NCBI RefSeq assembly: GCF_013114825.1
Contig: NZ_JAAVLX010000007.1
Coordinates: forward strand, 620,001-684,000
Direction: 5' to 3'
DNA from: Bradyrhizobium australiense
GTDB lineage: Bacteria > Pseudomonadota > Alphaproteobacteria > Rhizobiales > Xanthobacteraceae
DNA length: 64,000 nucleotides
Shown here piece after piece: positions 7,916 through 14,994 of the stretch (positions are counted from its first letter, which is position 1; every line of letters begins with the position of its first letter). A model generated the notes under the pieces. The model saw nothing but the letters and a program-made list of their open reading frames with translations. It did no database searches and was not told the origin of the DNA. The translations under genes were made by a program, and so were the position numbers.

Positions 7916-8670
7916 CAGGCAGCCCGCGGCGGCCTATCGGCGGCGCAAGCCGCGGCGCTGTCGTCAAAGGCTTCGCACATCTTCATCGCCACCAGCAGGT
8001 TTTCCGGTGTCAGCACGTCGCCGGTCGGCCCCCACGCGACCGGCCCGCGCGCCAGCAGCAGGGTTTCGGGGAAATGGTTTCGCACCATCTCTAGATCGTG
8101 CAGCGCCGCCAGCACGGTGCGTCCCTCGCCATGCCAGCGCCTGACCAGCGCGATCAGGTCCGCCGAAGTCTTGGCGTCGATGGCGTTGAACGGCTCATCC
8201 AAGACGATCAGCCGCGCATCCTGCAGCAGCACCCGCGCAAACAGCATGCGCTGCATCTGCCCGCCGGACAGCGTGCCGATCGCGCGGTTTTCAAAACCGT
8301 TGAGTCCGACCGCGGCGAGCGCCGCCAGGATCTTGTCGCGCGCGGCCTTGCCGATGCCGCCGAACGGGCCCGTCGAACGCCACAGGCCGCTGCCGACGAA
8401 ATCGAACACCGAGATCGGGAAGCTGCGGTCGATGTCGACGCTCTGCGGCAGATAGGCGATGTCCCTGCTATCGAGCCCGCCGAGATCGATCGCGCCGGAC
8501 AGCGGCTTGAGGATGCCGGCGAGTCCCCGGAACAGCGTCGACTTGCCGGCGCCGTTCGGCCCGATCACCGCCACCAACGCGCCTGGCGCGACCTCGCCAT
8601 TGAGGTGATGCACCGCCGGATGCCGGTCGTAGCCGAGCGTGACGTTTCGGAATTTGATCTGCGCGGCCAT
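7915..8670 (-). CDS. znuC: Zinc ABC transporter ATP-binding protein ZnuC
   Basis: A 251-residue ABC ATPase. Walker A is GPNGAGKST, the signature is LSGGQMQRMLFARVLL, Walker B is LIVLDEPFN, and the switch His is in LAALHDLEM. The ATG at 8670 (MAAQIKF) is chosen because it lies 2 bases after the stop of a small upstream gene and because the ABC domain begins at once; the longer open frame to 8898 would run through that gene and its regulatory site. The protein powers ZnuB. Unusually for ZnuC it has little C-terminal extension. Confidence 0.92.
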   Translation of the reverse strand: MAAQIKFRNVTLGYDRHPAVHHLNGEVAPGALVAVIGPNGAGKSTLFRGLAGILKPLSGAIDLGGLDSRDIAYLPQSVDIDRSFPISVFDFVGSGLWRSTGPFGGIGKAARDKILAALAAVGLNGFENRAIGTLSGGQMQRMLFARVLLQDARLIVLDEPFNAIDAKTSADLIALVRRWHGEGRTVLAALHDLEMVRNHFPETLLLARGPVAWGPTGDVLTPENLLVAMKMCEAFDDSAAACAADRPPRAA

Positions 8671-8672
8671 GC

Positions 8673-8852
8673 TCACCTCATCGCCACCAGGACAACGGCC
8701 CACAGAGCGGCTGAGACCGCGAGCGCTGCGGCAAGGCGGGCTGATACGGTCATCCGCAGGATCGACCAGGCCGCGGCCTGCGCCGGATGCGGGGTTGCCG
8801 GGCCGTGGCTGTGGGTGTGATGGGCGTGGTCGTGGGAATGGATGTGAGACAT
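8673..8852 (-). CDS. Small His-rich single-span membrane protein, first gene of the znu operon
   Basis: A 59-residue product read directly from the sequence. The first 17 residues, MSHIHSHDHAHHTHSHG, contain eight histidines. A short Pro/Ala linker follows, then a single hydrophobic helix at about residues 36-57 and a short VAMR end. The stop lies 2 bases before the znuC start and a perfect Zur-box palindrome ends 9 bases before its ATG, so it should be the promoter-proximal gene of the zinc operon. The likely role is binding or presenting zinc at the inner membrane, perhaps offsetting the missing His-rich loop of ZnuA. I know no name for the family. No Shine-Dalgarno sequence is visible, which fits a leaderless message. 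Confidence 0.75.
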   Translation of the reverse strand: MSHIHSHDHAHHTHSHGPATPHPAQAAAWSILRMTVSARLAAALAVSAALWAVVLVAMR

Positions 8853-8860
8853 GGATCGAC

Positions 8861-8873
8861 GTTATAATATAAC
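8861..8873. promoter_or_regulatory. Zur box (zinc-responsive operator) of the znu operon
   Basis: GTTATAATATAAC is a perfect palindrome (GTTATA-A-TATAAC) and matches the core of the known Zur operator GTTATANTATAAC. It sits upstream of the His-rich gene and overlaps the place where the -10 element would be. Zinc-loaded Zur bound here would block transcription, so the operon should be induced by zinc starvation. The opposite direction has no gene close by. Confidence 0.88.
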
Positions 8874-8930
8874 ATAACGGGAGTCCACGCGTCCGCATGA
8901 GCGCGAGTCGGTATTCTCCAAGCCCCCGAC

Positions 8931-9030
8931 CGTCATGCCCCGCGAAAGCTGGGCATCCAGTACACCGCGGCTCATCGGTTCAATCACTGGCGTCTCTGGA
9001 ATACTGGGGCACCCGCCTTCGCGGGTGACG
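8931..9030. repeat. Dispersed inverted-repeat element
   Basis: The left arm begins CGTCATGCCCCGCGAAAGC and the right arm ends CCTTCGCGGGTGACG, with related GCATCCAGTA / TACTGGGGCA segments between. This has the form of the widely dispersed intergenic elements of Bradyrhizobium and related genomes. No gene is visible in it. It separates the zinc operon promoter from a decayed gene. Confidence 0.65.
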
Positions 9031-9040
9031 ACAACTGAAT

Positions 9041-9283
9041 GTGAGGCGACGTTCTCGCGACACACTGTGCCCGAGCTTTGCTCTCGAACTGCCTGCCCTC
9101 TCCCATTGAGGGCGCAGGGAGGACCGGGTGCACGCCGCACCCGCGGTCTCGTGTGCCGCTGCGACAAAGAAAATGCACACGAGCATACAGGTTGGGCGGA
9201 GACATCCGGCCTTCCCTGCGCAATGGCTTTACGGCCTATTTCATGCTCTTCCCGGTGAACGGCTTTCTTGCCACCGTAGCTCC
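9041..9283. repeat. Low-information intergenic stretch, probably a second dispersed element
   Basis: The segment contains GAGCTTTGCTCTCGAACTGC, GCACCCGCGGTCTCGTGTGC and similar stretches that I recall from multi-copy non-coding elements in Bradyrhizobium. Open frames through it give Arg/Pro-rich peptides with no family character. I see no promoter or RNA gene in it. Confidence 0.4.
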
Positions 9284-9635
9284 CCGTTCATCGCCGGGCT
9301 CATCGTCTTCATCGGCGCTGACACCATCATCACCAGTCTTCTGCAGGGCCTGAACTGGAAATCGCTCGCTGGACTTTGCGAAATCCTGCTCGCCTGGCTC
9401 GGCGTCGTAATCCACCTAGCCACACTTATAACGGCCCCGGCGAGCTTCACCGGGCTGGTATTTACGTTCTTGCTGCCCGGAATAGCTCAAGCCTACTGGA
9501 TTTGGGGATTGGCCTGCGACGGGTGCTCTGCCTTACCAGCTGACGGTGATGTGTGGGGCGTGGCTCGCCCTGCTCGGGATCTGGATCGTTGCGAAGACGA
9601 TGTTCGCCGGCGGGCGTGCGCCCCAGGCGAACTGA
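9284..9635 (+). pseudogene. Frameshifted remnant of a small hydrophobic protein
   Basis: One frame encodes hydrophobic segments (FIAGLIVFIGADTIITSLLQ, LCEILLAWLGVVIHLATLIT, LVFTFLLPGIAQAYWIW). At about 9505 the sense moves one base into another frame, which continues TGALPYQLTVMCGAWLALLG and ends KTMFAGGRAPQAN at the TGA 9633-9635. Together they look like one four-helix membrane protein interrupted by a single-base shift. No start with a ribosome binding site remains, and repeat-like DNA abuts the 5' end. I do not recognise the family. Confidence 0.5.
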
Positions 9636-9637
9636 CC

Positions 9638-10141
9638 TCACGGCTTCCCGATCACCATCGCAATCGCCGCCGCGAGAAACGGAAATGGCACCGATACCGC
9701 GGCGCGAAACCAGACGAAGCGGGCCGGCATGAACGGGATTTCCCAGAGAATCATGCGCTGAAAGGCGAACAGCGCCCAGGCGACGACGTAGGCGATCACC
9801 TGCGGGGTGCCGCCGCCGACCTTCAATGCGACCGCGCCGATCGAAAAACCGACCACTGGGCCGCCGGGCGTCGCCGCACCGGCGATCACGGCAGTCAGCA
9901 CGCCGAGCCAGCCGCTGTCAGGCCCGAGCCAGCCGGTGATGACTTCGGGCGGGATGACGGCGGCGATGTAGCCCGATCCGACCACGCCGAGCGCGATGCG
10001 CGGTACGATGTTGAGAAAGTCCATGCTGCCTTCGCGCACCGACGATACCAGCACGACGCGCCCGCGCTGCCAGGCCATGAAGCCGAGAATGGCGACCGAG
10101 CCCCACAGGGTGATGTCGATGATCAGCGCAGACGCCGTCAC
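9638..10141 (-). CDS. YraQ/COG0701-type permease, second half-size subunit
   Basis: A 167-residue membrane protein starting with GTG at 10141, whose GTG overlaps the stop of the upstream permease gene (GTGA). It has about four to five helices and the family motif ATPGGPVVGFSIGAV, with VAWALFAFQRMILWEIPFM near the end. Full COG0701 permeases contain two such halves in one chain; here the other half is the preceding gene, so both probably assemble together. Some relatives export organoarsenicals (ArsP), but the substrate here is unknown. Confidence 0.75.
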   Translation of the reverse strand: MTASALIIDITLWGSVAILGFMAWQRGRVVLVSSVREGSMDFLNIVPRIALGVVGSGYIAAVIPPEVITGWLGPDSGWLGVLTAVIAGAATPGGPVVGFSIGAVALKVGGGTPQVIAYVVAWALFAFQRMILWEIPFMPARFVWFRAAVSVPFPFLAAAIAMVIGKP

Positions 10142-10821
10142 GAAGGCTCGCCCTTCGGATAGATCCGCACGAAAACGATGCGGCCAAGCCAGCCGGCCAG
10201 CACCGGGATCGGCAGCGAGATCGCGATCCGCCAAAGCGTGAAGTCGGTGCCGAGAATCGGCAGCTCCCAGGCGACCGCGCGGCCGTAGCCGATCAGGGTC
10301 CAGCTCACGACCATGGCGATGGTGGCGCCGAAATCGGCGCCGACCGTCAGCAATGCCGCCGCCACTGGATAGGCGGTGAAGGGACCGCCGGGCAGGATCG
10401 CCCCGAACGCCGTTCCGATCAAAAGTCCCTTCAGGCCTGATTTCGGGCCGAGCGAGCGCGAGACTTTTTCGTGCGGCAGGATTTCCGCGATGAACGCGCC
10501 GAGCAGGCAGCCGGCCAGCACGCGCGGGATGATTTCACCGAACAGCCACAGGTCGTGCGTGAGGATGTTGAGCACGCCGTCGATGCCGTCGCGCCGCCAC
10601 ACCAGCGCGGCGCAGATCGCGACGAGCGCGCCGATCACGATCATCGACCAGCCGACCGGCTTGCGGGCACGCCGGGGTTTTGGCTCGGCATCGTCGGCTG
10701 GCGTCGGGTCTTTTAGGGGAGGTTCTGACAAGGCTGTGGGGTTTGGCGGTGAAGCGAATCCATCCTGCTTAGTCCCGCCCTTGTGGCGAAGCAAACGGAA
10801 GCTGGGCGACACCCCATGCAC
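10138..10821 (-). CDS. YraQ/COG0701-type permease, first half-size subunit
   Basis: About 227 residues if the GTG at 10821 is used; a TTG at 10731 would remove a charged, poorly conserved leader. A Pro/Arg-rich cytoplasmic segment (TPADDAEPKPRRARKP) precedes four to five helices. The signature ILPGGPFTAYPVAAAL matches the PGGP motif of the partner gene, and WTLIGYGRAVAWELPILGTD corresponds to its late helix. The two genes overlap by 4 bases, so they are made together as the halves of one transporter. The gene follows the fluoride channel gene by 54 bases on the same strand. Confidence 0.75.
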   Translation of the reverse strand: MHGVSPSFRLLRHKGGTKQDGFASPPNPTALSEPPLKDPTPADDAEPKPRRARKPVGWSMIVIGALVAICAALVWRRDGIDGVLNILTHDLWLFGEIIPRVLAGCLLGAFIAEILPHEKVSRSLGPKSGLKGLLIGTAFGAILPGGPFTAYPVAAALLTVGADFGATIAMVVSWTLIGYGRAVAWELPILGTDFTLWRIAISLPIPVLAGWLGRIVFVRIYPKGEPS

Positions 10822-10875
10822 ATCTCAAGGAGGCCCATGCGAGGGCATCAGGCGGCCCGTGTTCGGGCGCTTGGT

Positions 10876-11249
10876 TCAGGTGAACTGCCGCACCAGCGCG
10901 AGACCGCCGAACAGCCCGGCGATCGAGAGCATGACGGAGCCAGCCACGTAAAGCGCCGCCAGCCCGAGCTCGCCGCGCTCGTAGAGCAGCGCCGCATCGA
11001 GCGAGTAGGCCGAGAACGTCGTGTAGCCGCCGAGCACGCCGGTCATCAAAAACAGCCGCCAGGGCTGCGACGCCTCGCCCTTGAAGGCGAGATAACCCGC
11101 GATCAGCCCCCTCACGGTCGAGCCCGTGATGTTGATGATGAAAGTGCCCAGGGAAAGCCGATGCCAAGGCAGCGGGCGCAGGTGAGATTGATAAGATGGC
11201 GCAGCCTCGCGCCGAGGCCGCCACCGAAAAAGACCAGCAAATAGCTCAT
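10876..11249 (-). pseudogene. crcB: Fluoride channel CrcB/Fluc gene with a single-base frameshift
   Basis: Translation from the ATG at 11249 gives the CrcB N-terminus (MSYLLVFFGGGLGARLRHLI, then LGIGFPW) and then derails into a short nonsense tail. The neighbouring frame carries the rest: GTFIINITGSTVRGLIAGYL, with the pore Asn, GGYTTFSAYSLDAAL, with the Phe-box region, and a last helix ending ALVRQFT. The join falls in a short G run (minus strand TGGGCAC, about 11147-11149), where one added G would restore a complete channel of about 124 residues. It is therefore either a recent inactivating deletion or a sequencing error. Fluc channels are dimers that export fluoride. No fluoride riboswitch is recognisable upstream. 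Confidence 0.8.
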
Positions 11250-11409
11250 CGCAGCATTTTTCCAAGTCAGCGAAGTCACTCCGGCAAGCCGCTTGTGCCG
11301 CAAGCAGGCGATGGCGGCAAGGATCGGAAGGCACACATGCGAACGAAAGGGCGGCAGCCGCAGCTACCGCCCTCGAAACTATTTCGCTGTCATTCAGGGG
11401 CGAGAAGTG

Positions 11410-11435
11410 AACCCGGAATCTCGAGATTCCGGGTT
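11410..11435. repeat. Perfect 26-base palindrome downstream of sodB
   Basis: The sequence runs AACCCGGAATC to GATTCCGGGTT and is its own reverse complement. It lies 31-56 bases beyond the sodB stop and could act as a bidirectional transcript-end hairpin, although no T-run follows. Its flanks (CGCTACGCGAGCCCCGGAACGA) resemble dispersed elements of these genomes. Confidence 0.6.
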
Positions 11436-11465
11436 CGCGCTACGCGAGCCCCGGAACGACCGGGC

Positions 11466-12068
11466 TTAAGCTCCAGCCTTACCGAACAGCTCGTCGACGT
11501 AGTCCCAGTTGATCAGGTTATCGCAGAACGCCTTCAGATAGTCGGGACGACGGTTGCGATAGTCGATGTAGTAAGAGTGCTCCCAGACATCGCAGCCGAG
11601 TATCGGCGTCGCGCCGTAAACCAGTGGGCTCTCGCCGTTCGCGGTCTTGGAGATTTCGAGCTTGCCGTTCTTGACCGACAGCCAGCACCAGCCGGAGCCG
11701 AACTGGCCGACGCCGGCGGCGGCGAAATCGGCCTTGAACTTTTCGAGACCGCCGAGGTCTTCGGTGATCTTCTTTTCCAGACGGCCGGGCAGCTTGGTGC
11801 CGCCGCCATTTGGCTTCATCCAGTTCCAGAAATGCAGATGGTTGTAATGCTGGCCGGCATTGTTAAACACGGCCGGATTCTTGCCGAACGAACCCTTGAC
11901 GATCTCCTCCAGGGACTTGCCTTCGAATTCAGTCCCCTTGATCGCGTTGTTTCCGTTGGTCACGTAAGCCTGGTGATGCTTGTCGTGGTGGTATTCCAGC
12001 GTTTCCTTGGACATGTGGGGCGCAAGGGCGTCGTGGGAATAGGGGAGATTGGGCAGCGTGAAGGTCAT
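11466..12068 (-). CDS. sodB: Superoxide dismutase, Fe/Mn family (probably Fe)
   Basis: A 200-residue enzyme of standard length that converts superoxide to hydrogen peroxide and oxygen. Ligand regions are visible in order: EYHHDKHHQAYV with the first His, FNNAGQHYNHLHFW with the second, and ILGCDVWEHSYYIDYRNRRP with the Asp and last His. There is no signal peptide, so it is cytoplasmic. GQHYNH rather than the usual AQ..N pattern is common in alphaproteobacterial enzymes, some of which accept either metal, so the iron assignment is tentative. It is transcribed alone. Confidence 0.93.
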   Translation of the reverse strand: MTFTLPNLPYSHDALAPHMSKETLEYHHDKHHQAYVTNGNNAIKGTEFEGKSLEEIVKGSFGKNPAVFNNAGQHYNHLHFWNWMKPNGGGTKLPGRLEKKITEDLGGLEKFKADFAAAGVGQFGSGWCWLSVKNGKLEISKTANGESPLVYGATPILGCDVWEHSYYIDYRNRRPDYLKAFCDNLINWDYVDELFGKAGA

Positions 12069-12243
12069 GGGGTGATGTCCGAACTGATGGGAGACGTGGT
12101 CTAACGGGAACTCTTATAGAAGGTTCCATTGCGCATAAACACAGCAATTTGGCAAGAACGGGAAGGCTCCCGGTAATGCCGCTCCGCGTCCAGCGTATGA
12201 TGGGGTATGGCAACCACAAGCATTGGCGCGACATGGTAATCAA

Positions 12244-12783
12244 ATGAGCATCGAGATCGACGTCCTGAACGGGGATTCCTCATGGCCGCGGGCCGAACCG
12301 CTGATGCAGGCGGTCTGGCCGCGCCATGTCGTGGAAAAATTGTCCTGGGGGCACGTCAAATGGGCCCATGCGGATCTGCGCGTGCTGATTGACGCACCGG
12401 AGGATGCAGAGAGGCCGGGTCTTGCCTGCCATGTCGGCATCTATTTCCGCACCGCCATTTGGGACGGGCGCAAGGTTCAGATCGGCGGCATTGGCGGCGT
12501 CTCGACCCGCGAGGATTGCCGGGGACGCGGATATGCCACACTGGCGCTCAATGCTGCGATCAGGACTCTGCGCGACCACGAAGCGGTGCGGTTTGCGATG
12601 TTGTTCTGCGAGCCGCACAACGAAACGTTCTATCAGGCGCGCGACTGGCATGCGTTCAACGGCGAGGTCTATGCCGAGCAGCCGGAGGGAAGAATTCGCT
12701 TCGAGGCCATGGCGCCATACGTGTTCGATTTCACGCGCAAGCCGCGCGATGGAATAATTGACCTATGCGGCTTGCCGTGGTGA
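12244..12783 (+). CDS. GNAT-family N-acetyltransferase
   Basis: A 179-residue protein beginning MSIEIDVLNGD; an in-frame ATG at 12223 would add seven residues with no better ribosome binding site. The acetyl-CoA loop is GGIGGVSTREDCRGRGYATL (motif A, Q/RxxGxG/A form RGRGYA). The preceding GRKVQIGG and following RFAMLFCEPHNETFY fit motifs A and B of the fold. General layout resembles the aminoglycoside 2'-N-acetyltransferase branch, but the substrate cannot be inferred. It stands alone between sodB and a MATE transporter. Confidence 0.8.
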   Translation: MSIEIDVLNGDSSWPRAEPLMQAVWPRHVVEKLSWGHVKWAHADLRVLIDAPEDAERPGLACHVGIYFRTAIWDGRKVQIGGIGGVSTREDCRGRGYATLALNAAIRTLRDHEAVRFAMLFCEPHNETFYQARDWHAFNGEVYAEQPEGRIRFEAMAPYVFDFTRKPRDGIIDLCGLPW

Positions 12784-12869
12784 CCCCTGCACTAGCGCGG
12801 GTAGCGTGCACAGGGCCGGCCGGATAATATGTCGTGCGTAATCTATTCGATTTGGATCACCGGTGACGC

Positions 12870-14252
12870 ATGACCATTGATGCCCGGCTCGACATGCGTC
12901 CCACCGCGCTACCATCAGCTCCGACCATCGCGCTCCTCACCTCGCCGATTCTGCCGACGCTGTTGAAGCTAGCGCTTCCCAATGCGATTGCCATGGTCGG
13001 CACGACGCTGGTTGCGGTCGCCGAGACCTCCTATATCGGCCGGCTCGGCACCGAGCCGCTCGCAGGGATAGCGCTGGTGTTTCCTTTCGTCATGCTGACG
13101 CAGATGATGTCGGCCGGCGCGATGGGCGGCGGCGTTTCGTCAGCCGTCAGCCGTGCGTTGGGCGCTGGTGACCGCGACCGTGCGGCGACATTGGCGCTGC
13201 ACGCGGCGATGATCGGCGCCTGCGCCGGGCTATTTTTCACGGTAATGATGCTGGCCTTCGGCCGCGATTTTTACTCGCTGCTCGGCGGACGCGGCGGCGT
13301 GCTCCAAGAGGCGATGCAGTACTCGCACGTGCTGTTCGCCGGCGCGATCGCGATCTGGCTGGTCAATACGCTGGCTTCGGTCGTGCGCGGCACCGGCGAC
13401 ATGCGGATTCCATCGGTGACATTGATCGGCACCGCGCTGGTGCAGATTGCGGTCGGCGGCGCGCTGGGCCTCGGGCTGTTCGGCCTGCCGAAATTCGGCA
13501 TGGGCGGCGTCGCCGCGGGCCAGTTCACCGCTTTCACGCTGGGCGCGATGTTTCTCGCCTGGTATCTCGTCAGCGGCCGCAGTCGGCTGACGCTGAACTT
13601 CGCGGGCTTCAAATTCCAGCGCGACATGTTCTTTGACATTCTCAAGGTCGGCGCGGTGTCCTGCCTGGCGCCGCTGCAAACCGTGCTGACGGTGCTGATC
13701 TTCACCAAAATCCTGGCCGGCTACGGTGCCGAGACGTTGGCCGGTTACGGCATGGGCTCGCGGCTGGAGTTCTTGCTCACGCCGATCGCATTCGCCTTCG
13801 GCGTCGCCTCGGTACCGATGGTCGGCATGGCCATGGGCGCGGGCCTTGTGACGCGCGCGCGCCAGGTGGCCTGGATCGCCGGCGCTGCAGCCGGTATCAC
13901 CGTGGGCGCCATTGGATTGATCGTCGCGGCAAAACCGTCGCTCTGGATTTCGATGTTCACCAGCGATCCCGGCGTCACCGCCGCGGCTCACGCCTATTTC
14001 ACCTGGGCAGGCCCGGCGTTCGTCTTCTTCGGCATTGGCGTGTGCCTCTATTTCTCTTCGCAGGGTGCCGCAAAGGTCGGCGGTCCCGTGATGGCCGGCA
14101 CCGCAAGATTGCTGATGGTCGGAGGCGGCGGCTGGTGGCTGGCCTCCACGGGATCACCGGCATGGACCTTGTTTGCGCTGGTGGGCGCGGCGATGGCCGT
14201 TTACGGCCTCGGCACGGCGCTGTCAATTCGATTGACCCGCTGGAGCAAATGA
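12870..14252 (+). CDS. MATE-family efflux transporter
   Basis: A 460-residue inner-membrane protein with twelve hydrophobic segments in two similar halves. The N-terminal half shows PNAIAMVGTTLVAVAETSYI and VFPFVMLTQMMSAGAMGGGV, the second half FAFGVASVPMVGMAMGAGL, all typical of MATE/NorM relatives. These proteins expel cationic drugs or metabolites in exchange for sodium or protons. No regulator is adjacent. The ATG at 12870 lies only 86 bases after the GNAT gene, so the two could share a transcript. Confidence 0.88.
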   Translation: MTIDARLDMRPTALPSAPTIALLTSPILPTLLKLALPNAIAMVGTTLVAVAETSYIGRLGTEPLAGIALVFPFVMLTQMMSAGAMGGGVSSAVSRALGAGDRDRAATLALHAAMIGACAGLFFTVMMLAFGRDFYSLLGGRGGVLQEAMQYSHVLFAGAIAIWLVNTLASVVRGTGDMRIPSVTLIGTALVQIAVGGALGLGLFGLPKFGMGGVAAGQFTAFTLGAMFLAWYLVSGRSRLTLNFAGFKFQRDMFFDILKVGAVSCLAPLQTVLTVLIFTKILAGYGAETLAGYGMGSRLEFLLTPIAFAFGVASVPMVGMAMGAGLVTRARQVAWIAGAAAGITVGAIGLIVAAKPSLWISMFTSDPGVTAAAHAYFTWAGPAFVFFGIGVCLYFSSQGAAKVGGPVMAGTARLLMVGGGGWWLASTGSPAWTLFALVGAAMAVYGLGTALSIRLTRWSK

Positions 14253-14333
14253 CAACGGAAAGTTGCACTCGATCCGACGTTGCACAAATCTGATTTGTTG
14301 CTATGCAGGCCTGCTTTTTCGAAGGAATGATTC

Positions 14334-14777
14334 ATGGCTTGCAGAACGGCTCTCTTCATCGCGATCTCGGCGGCATTGCTGGCCTCGCCATCCGCTTCTG
14401 CGCAAGGCACAGGCGAGCCGGCCGGCGTCTGGCTGACCCAGGCGGGCGATGCCAGGGTGAAGGTCAGCAAATGCGGCGGCGGTCTCTGCGGCGTGATCGT
14501 CGGACTGAAGGAGCCGGTCGATCCCGCTACCGGCAAGCCCCAGGTCGATGACAAGAATCCGAACCCGGCCCTGAAGCGGCGGCCGATGATCGGACTGCCG
14601 CTGTTCAGCGGCATGACCCCCAGCGGTCCCAACAAATGGTCGGGCCAGATCTACAACGCCGATGACGGCGGCACTTACGCCAGCAGCGTCTCGGTGACGG
14701 GTCCGGACACGCTAAAGGTCGAAGGCTGCGTCGGCGCGCTCTGCGGCGGCGAAACCTGGACACGCGTGGGGCGGTAA
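14334..14777 (+). CDS. Secreted DUF2147-domain protein
   Basis: A 147-residue exported protein. The signal peptide (MACRTALFIAISAALLASPS) is cleaved near ASAQ at about residue 23. The rest is a single DUF2147 domain: GVWLTQAGDARVKVSKCGGG, LCGVIVGLKEP, then KWSGQIYNADDGGTYASSV and a last VEGCVGALCGGETWTRV. The paired Cys in GGGLCG and GALCGG probably form disulfides in the periplasm. The family is small, beta-rich, and without proven function. Confidence 0.85.
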   Translation: MACRTALFIAISAALLASPSASAQGTGEPAGVWLTQAGDARVKVSKCGGGLCGVIVGLKEPVDPATGKPQVDDKNPNPALKRRPMIGLPLFSGMTPSGPNKWSGQIYNADDGGTYASSVSVTGPDTLKVEGCVGALCGGETWTRVGR

Positions 14778-14821
14778 GCGGGTTCGAGCTACTCCTTGAT
14801 GCTGCCGATGCGGCGGCGCGA

Positions 14822-14943
14822 GCCCACCCTAGCCCTCCCCGCAAGCGGGAGAGGGAATTCAGCTCGTTTGCGGCAGCAGCCTCTATCCACGCAGCGCACT
14901 GGAGCTCCCTCTCCCGCTTGCGGGGGAGGGCTGGGGTGGGGGT
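14822..14943. repeat. Long inverted repeat between DUF2147 and DUF3095 genes
   Basis: The left arm CCCACCCTAGCCCTCCCCGC.. pairs with the right arm ..GCGGGGGAGGGCTGGGGTGG; the arms extend through AAGCGGGAGAGGG and CCCTCTCCCGCTT. A spacer of about 50 bases separates them. It lies between convergent genes and can fold into a strong stem on either strand, so it may end both transcripts. Confidence 0.7.
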
Positions 14944-14994
14944 GTCCCCGCATATTCAATCGGCAGATGTATCCGCAAATTCTCGCGCCGCGCT

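Noticed and set aside
6174-7967. A single 597-codon frame covering znuA and znuB regions
   Set aside because: The first half is Arg/Pro-rich noise antisense in sense to znuB's real frame; the ZnuA signal peptide starts at 7043 and znuB is encoded in another frame.
9128-10162. A long plus-strand frame across the repeat region and permease genes
   Set aside because: It joins a hydrophobic remnant to Arg/Asp-rich noise opposite the permease genes; only 9284-9505 has protein character.
11250-11400. Fluoride riboswitch upstream of crcB
   Set aside because: No GGxGAUGG-type core or matching pseudoknot could be found in the sequence before the crcB start.
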